Origin: Streptomyces chromofuscus
GTDB taxonomy: Bacteria > Actinomycetota > Actinomycetes > Streptomycetales > Streptomycetaceae
Reading direction: 5' to 3'
Length of the DNA stretch: 64,000 nucleotides
Assembly (NCBI RefSeq): GCF_015160875.1
Contig: NZ_CP063374.1
Span: 3,720,001-3,784,000 of the forward strand
In this document: positions 61,326 to 64,000 of the stretch, in pieces
Layout: each line of letters begins with the position of its first letter
Numbering within the stretch: the first letter of the stretch is position 1
Made by a program: the position numbers and the translations under genes
The notes under the pieces: model-generated
The model's input: only the letters and a program-made list of their open reading frames with translations
The model's database searches: none
What the model was told of the DNA's origin: nothing

Positions 61326-61904
61326 TCAGGTGGACGTCTTCCCGTCGAGCGCCTCGCGCAGGATGTCCGCGTGCCCGGCGTGCTGGGAGGTCTCGGCGAT
61401 GAGGTGGAGCAGCACGCCGCGCACACTGCGCACCGCTCCCGGCTCGTGCCACGGCGCCTGCGGCAGCGGGTGCGTCGCCGACAGGTCGGGTACGGAGGCG
61501 AGGACCTTCTCGGTCTCGGTGGCGACCTGCTCGTAGCGCTGGATCGCCCCGGCCAGCGTCTCGCCGGGCAGCATGTCGAAGCCGTTCTGGTGGTCGACCA
61601 TCCACTGCGGGATCTCGCGTGCCGTACCGGCCGCGATGTCGCCCCAGGTGACGCCCTCGGGCAGGTCGAAGCTCATCGCCGAGGGGCCGTCGACGGCGAA
61701 ACGCATCCATGCCTCCTCGACGGCGGCGACGTGCTTGATCAGCCCGCCCAGGCACAGCGCGCTGACCGTCGGGCGCTCACCGGCCTGCTCGTCACCGAGG
61801 TCGCGCGTCGTGCGGATCAGGGCGGCCCGGGCGGTCGCGAGCGCGGCGAGCAGTTCGGCCCGTTCGGAGTCGAGAGGGGAGGCGGGTTCGGTCGTGGCGG
61901 TCAT
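61326..61904 (-). CDS. DinB-family protein
   Basis: A 192-residue four-helix DinB (DUF664) protein. Metal-binding histidines in LIKHVAAVEEAWM and AETSQHAGHADILREALDG, plus one in the middle (VDHQNGF). Family members are metal-dependent, some thiol S-transferases using mycothiol or bacillithiol. ATG 61904. Convergent with the damaged DinB-like gene. Confidence 0.88.
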   Translation of the reverse strand: MTATTEPASPLDSERAELLAALATARAALIRTTRDLGDEQAGERPTVSALCLGGLIKHVAAVEEAWMRFAVDGPSAMSFDLPEGVTWGDIAAGTAREIPQWMVDHQNGFDMLPGETLAGAIQRYEQVATETEKVLASVPDLSATHPLPQAPWHEPGAVRSVRGVLLHLIAETSQHAGHADILREALDGKTST

Positions 61905-62203
61905 GGTGATCGGGCCCTTCCGGTCGTTCTCGGTGTTCGGACGGGACCACCGTCGCAGCGATAGCGGTCAGCTCGTGACCTCTCCTGAGGTCAGTATGCG
62001 CGGCATGTCGCGTGGCACCGCCTTCCACGCCGGAGCCCGCATCCGGGCCTCCCCCGCACCCCGGACCCCGCACCCGACTGCCGGCCGTCGGCCACCGCAC
62101 GCGTCGTACGCGCGCGTGCCGCGTGACCACCGCCGTCGCATACCCACTTTTTTGTGCGTACTTGGCACCGCTCGCCGCCGGAGAGAGGCTTGGTCGCGGG
62201 TGG

Positions 62204-62554
62204 TCAGGAGGCCGACGAGGTCGCGGTGAGGCGCTCCAGACGGCGGTGGCCCCAGTCGGAGAGGGGGGCCAGTGCCTCGGAGAGTTCGCGGCCGAAGACG
62301 GTCAGGGAGTAGACGGTCTTCAGGGGCAGCACGTCGTGCACCTCACGGTGGACGAGGCCGTCCGTCTCCATCTCGCGCAGCGCCTGGGTCAGCACCTTCT
62401 CGGTGAGGCCCGGCAGTTTCCGGCGCAGTTCGCCGGGGCGGTGCGGGCCCGACTCGAGGAGCCACAGGAGGGACGTCTTCCACTTGCCGTCGATCACCGC
62501 GATGGCGGCGGTCACTCCGCAGACGTTCGGATCCTGGGCCTGCCCGCGCGTCAT
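62204..62554 (-). CDS. HxlR-family transcriptional regulator
   Basis: A 116-residue winged-helix protein: CGVTAAIAVIDGKWKTSLLWLL, RPGELRRKLPGLTEKVLTQALREMETDGLVHREVHDVLPLKTVYSLT is the HxlR signature, with a redox-sensing-type Cys near residue 12. It is divergent from the reductase gene 56 bp away and likely represses it. Confidence 0.92.
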   Translation of the reverse strand: MTRGQAQDPNVCGVTAAIAVIDGKWKTSLLWLLESGPHRPGELRRKLPGLTEKVLTQALREMETDGLVHREVHDVLPLKTVYSLTVFGRELSEALAPLSDWGHRRLERLTATSSAS

Positions 62555-62609
62555 CCTCGCCCCTTTTGTCGTGAATTACCCGTGGTGATCTCAAGGGAGT
62601 TGAACCAGC

Positions 62610-63503
62610 ATGTCCACGTACGACGACCAGTCTGCCGTCACCGTGCTCGGTCTGGGGCCGATGGGCCGGGCCCTGGCCGGCGCCTTTCTGGACGCCGGTC
62701 TGCGGACCACCGTCTGGAACCGCACCCCCGGCCGGGACGCCGAGCCGGTCGCCCGGGGAGCGCTGCCGGCCGGTTCGGCCGAGGAGGCGGTCGCGGCGAG
62801 CGGCCTCGTCGTGATCTGCGTGGTGAACTACGACGCCTCCGACGCGGTCCTCCGGCAGCCCGCGGTCGCGGACGCTCTCGCGGGCCGCACGCTCGTGAAC
62901 CTCACCGCCGACACCCCGGCCCGGGCCCGCGACACCGCCGGCTGGGCGGCCGGGCACGGCATCCGCTACCTGGACGGCGCGATCATGACGCCGACCACCA
63001 GCATCGGCACGCCCGAGGCGGTGTTCCTGCACAGCGGCCCCGCGGAGGTGTACCGCGCGCACAAGCCCGCCCTGGACGCGCTCGGCGGCACGCACACGCA
63101 CCTCGGTGAGGACGTCGGCAGGGCGGCGGCGTACGACGTCGCCCTGCTCGACGTCTTCTGGACGGCGATGGCGGGCTACGCGCACGCCCTGGCGGTCGCC
63201 CGCGCCGAGGGCGTCACGGGACGTGAACTGGCGCCCTTCGCGCAGGGCATCGCCGCGATCCTGCCGCCGCTGTTCGAGGAGTTCGCGGGCGACGCCGACG
63301 ACGGCACCTACTCCGGCGAGCTCAACCCGATCACCTCGGCGGTCTCCTCCATGGCTCACATCGTCGAGGCCTCCGAGGCCCACGGCATCGAGGCGAGCGT
63401 GATGCGCGCGGTGGAGGGCCAGGCCCGCCGTGTCATCGCCCTCGGCCACGGAACGGACGGCTTCATCCGGGTCACGGACCTGCTGAGCCGCCGGCGCCGC
63501 TGA
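62610..63503 (+). CDS. NAD(P)-dependent oxidoreductase, imine-reductase-like
   Basis: A 297-residue protein of the 6-phosphogluconate/3-hydroxyisobutyrate dehydrogenase superfamily. Rossmann motif VLGLGPMGRALAGAFLDAG with Arg in WNRTPGR suggesting NADPH; VNLTADTPARARD and YLDGAIMTPTTSIGTPEAVF are typical of imine reductases; the C-terminal domain is all-helical for dimerisation. Natural substrate unknown. Paired with HxlR. Confidence 0.88.
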   Translation: MSTYDDQSAVTVLGLGPMGRALAGAFLDAGLRTTVWNRTPGRDAEPVARGALPAGSAEEAVAASGLVVICVVNYDASDAVLRQPAVADALAGRTLVNLTADTPARARDTAGWAAGHGIRYLDGAIMTPTTSIGTPEAVFLHSGPAEVYRAHKPALDALGGTHTHLGEDVGRAAAYDVALLDVFWTAMAGYAHALAVARAEGVTGRELAPFAQGIAAILPPLFEEFAGDADDGTYSGELNPITSAVSSMAHIVEASEAHGIEASVMRAVEGQARRVIALGHGTDGFIRVTDLLSRRRR

Positions 63504-63542
63504 ACCGACGCGTCAGCCGCCACCGCCGCTCGACCGACGGCG

Positions 63543-64000
63543 TCAGCCGGCGCCCACCCACCCCGCCAGCACGGCGAAGTCCGCGTCCGTGAGCCCCACC
63601 CGGTGGTCCACACGATGTGGCAGGGCTCGTCCGGGGTGGTGCGCGGCCACCCAGTCCCGGTCGGCCGCGGTGATCTCGTCGTCGACCCAGACGAAGGGCC
63701 GGCCCGCCGCCCAGGCCACGAGCGGCCGGGTCTTCCAGTGCAGCGGGCCGAACGGTTCCACCCCCTCCGGCCAGTCCACGACCGGCAGCGGGGGCAGGCC
63801 GAGCCAGGGCGCCATGACCTCGTTCGCCTCGTCCTGCCAGGAGGTGGCCCACACCAACTCGCAGCCCAGCGCCAGCAGTCGGGGCCCGAGGGCCGGATCG
63901 ACCCTGTTCAGCAGCGGGTGGGCGGCGCCCCGCCCGGAGGGCGTCTCGTACACCGGATACGGATTCGCCGACCCGAACGGGAGCAGCGTCCCGTCGATAT
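63543..64000 (-). CDS. HAD-like protein, 5' end outside the window
   Basis: At least 151 codons, start beyond base 64000. The frame contains IDGTLLPFG, the HAD motif I, then LGCELVWATSWQDEAN and PFVWVDDEITAADRDW, a pattern I associate with HAD domains of Swiss-Army-knife RNA-repair-type proteins. As it stands it is a small phosphatase-like protein of unknown substrate. Confidence 0.75.
   Translation of the reverse strand, partial: IDGTLLPFGSANPYPVYETPSGRGAAHPLLNRVDPALGPRLLALGCELVWATSWQDEANEVMAPWLGLPPLPVVDWPEGVEPFGPLHWKTRPLVAWAAGRPFVWVDDEITAADRDWVAAHHPGRALPHRVDHRVGLTDADFAVLAGWVGAG

Overview
The window is chromosomal DNA of a Streptomyces. Evidence: very high GC with strong third-position bias, GTG and TTG starts, and a core gene order typical of the genus: sugar nucleotidyltransferase, DoxX protein, rlmB, cysS, ispF, ispD, carD, phoP-phoR / phoU, gpmA, a pair of Stealth-type phosphotransferases, mshA, an NlpC/P60 hydrolase and a PP2C phosphatase. 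From memory this matches the SCO42xx part of S. coelicolor.

Layout. (1) 1-15.3 kb is core: tRNA charging, isoprenoid precursor and transcription genes on the minus strand; the divergent phoU / phoR-phoP phosphate-control locus with a PHO-box-like repeat; a Cys-rich peptide; a nickel-binding-type DUF4242 protein; and a nitroreductase. (2) 15.57-35.47 kb is a genomic island of about 19.9 kb bounded by direct repeats of the 3' end of gpmA. It holds small hypothetical genes, an IS1380-family element that beheads a type ISP restriction-modification gene, a HEPN-like protein, a tRNA-like locus whose 3' half precedes its 5' half, an IS481-family element with a 15-bp target duplication, and a pSAM2-like actinomycete integrative and conjugative element (AICE). 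The AICE carries pif-like Nudix, korSA-like, traSA-like, spd, repSA-like, xis and int genes. Several promoters of the AICE share a palindromic operator. The element looks crippled: int has a frameshift and rep has ATC where a start codon is expected. (3) 35.4-51.1 kb returns to core: gpmA, Stealth proteins, MFS transporter, DUF2000/AraC pair, YbjN protein, mshA, methyltransferase, NlpC/P60, PP2C, DUF2516, HbhA-like and XRE proteins. (4) 51.2-61.1 kb is a second accessory stretch. It has many small SUKH/DUF proteins of the kind found beside polymorphic toxins, an IS3-family element between two truncated genes, a decayed Tn7-like tnsA-tnsC remnant, and an iterated 31-nt motif. (5) 61.3-64 kb holds DinB, HxlR, an NAD(P)-dependent reductase and the end of a HAD-like gene.

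The strongest leads are the permuted tRNA-like locus next to the HEPN gene, the gpmA-anchored island with its operator regulon, and the Tn7-like remnant with its 31-nt repeats. All functions are read from sequence only. Frameshifts could be sequencing errors.
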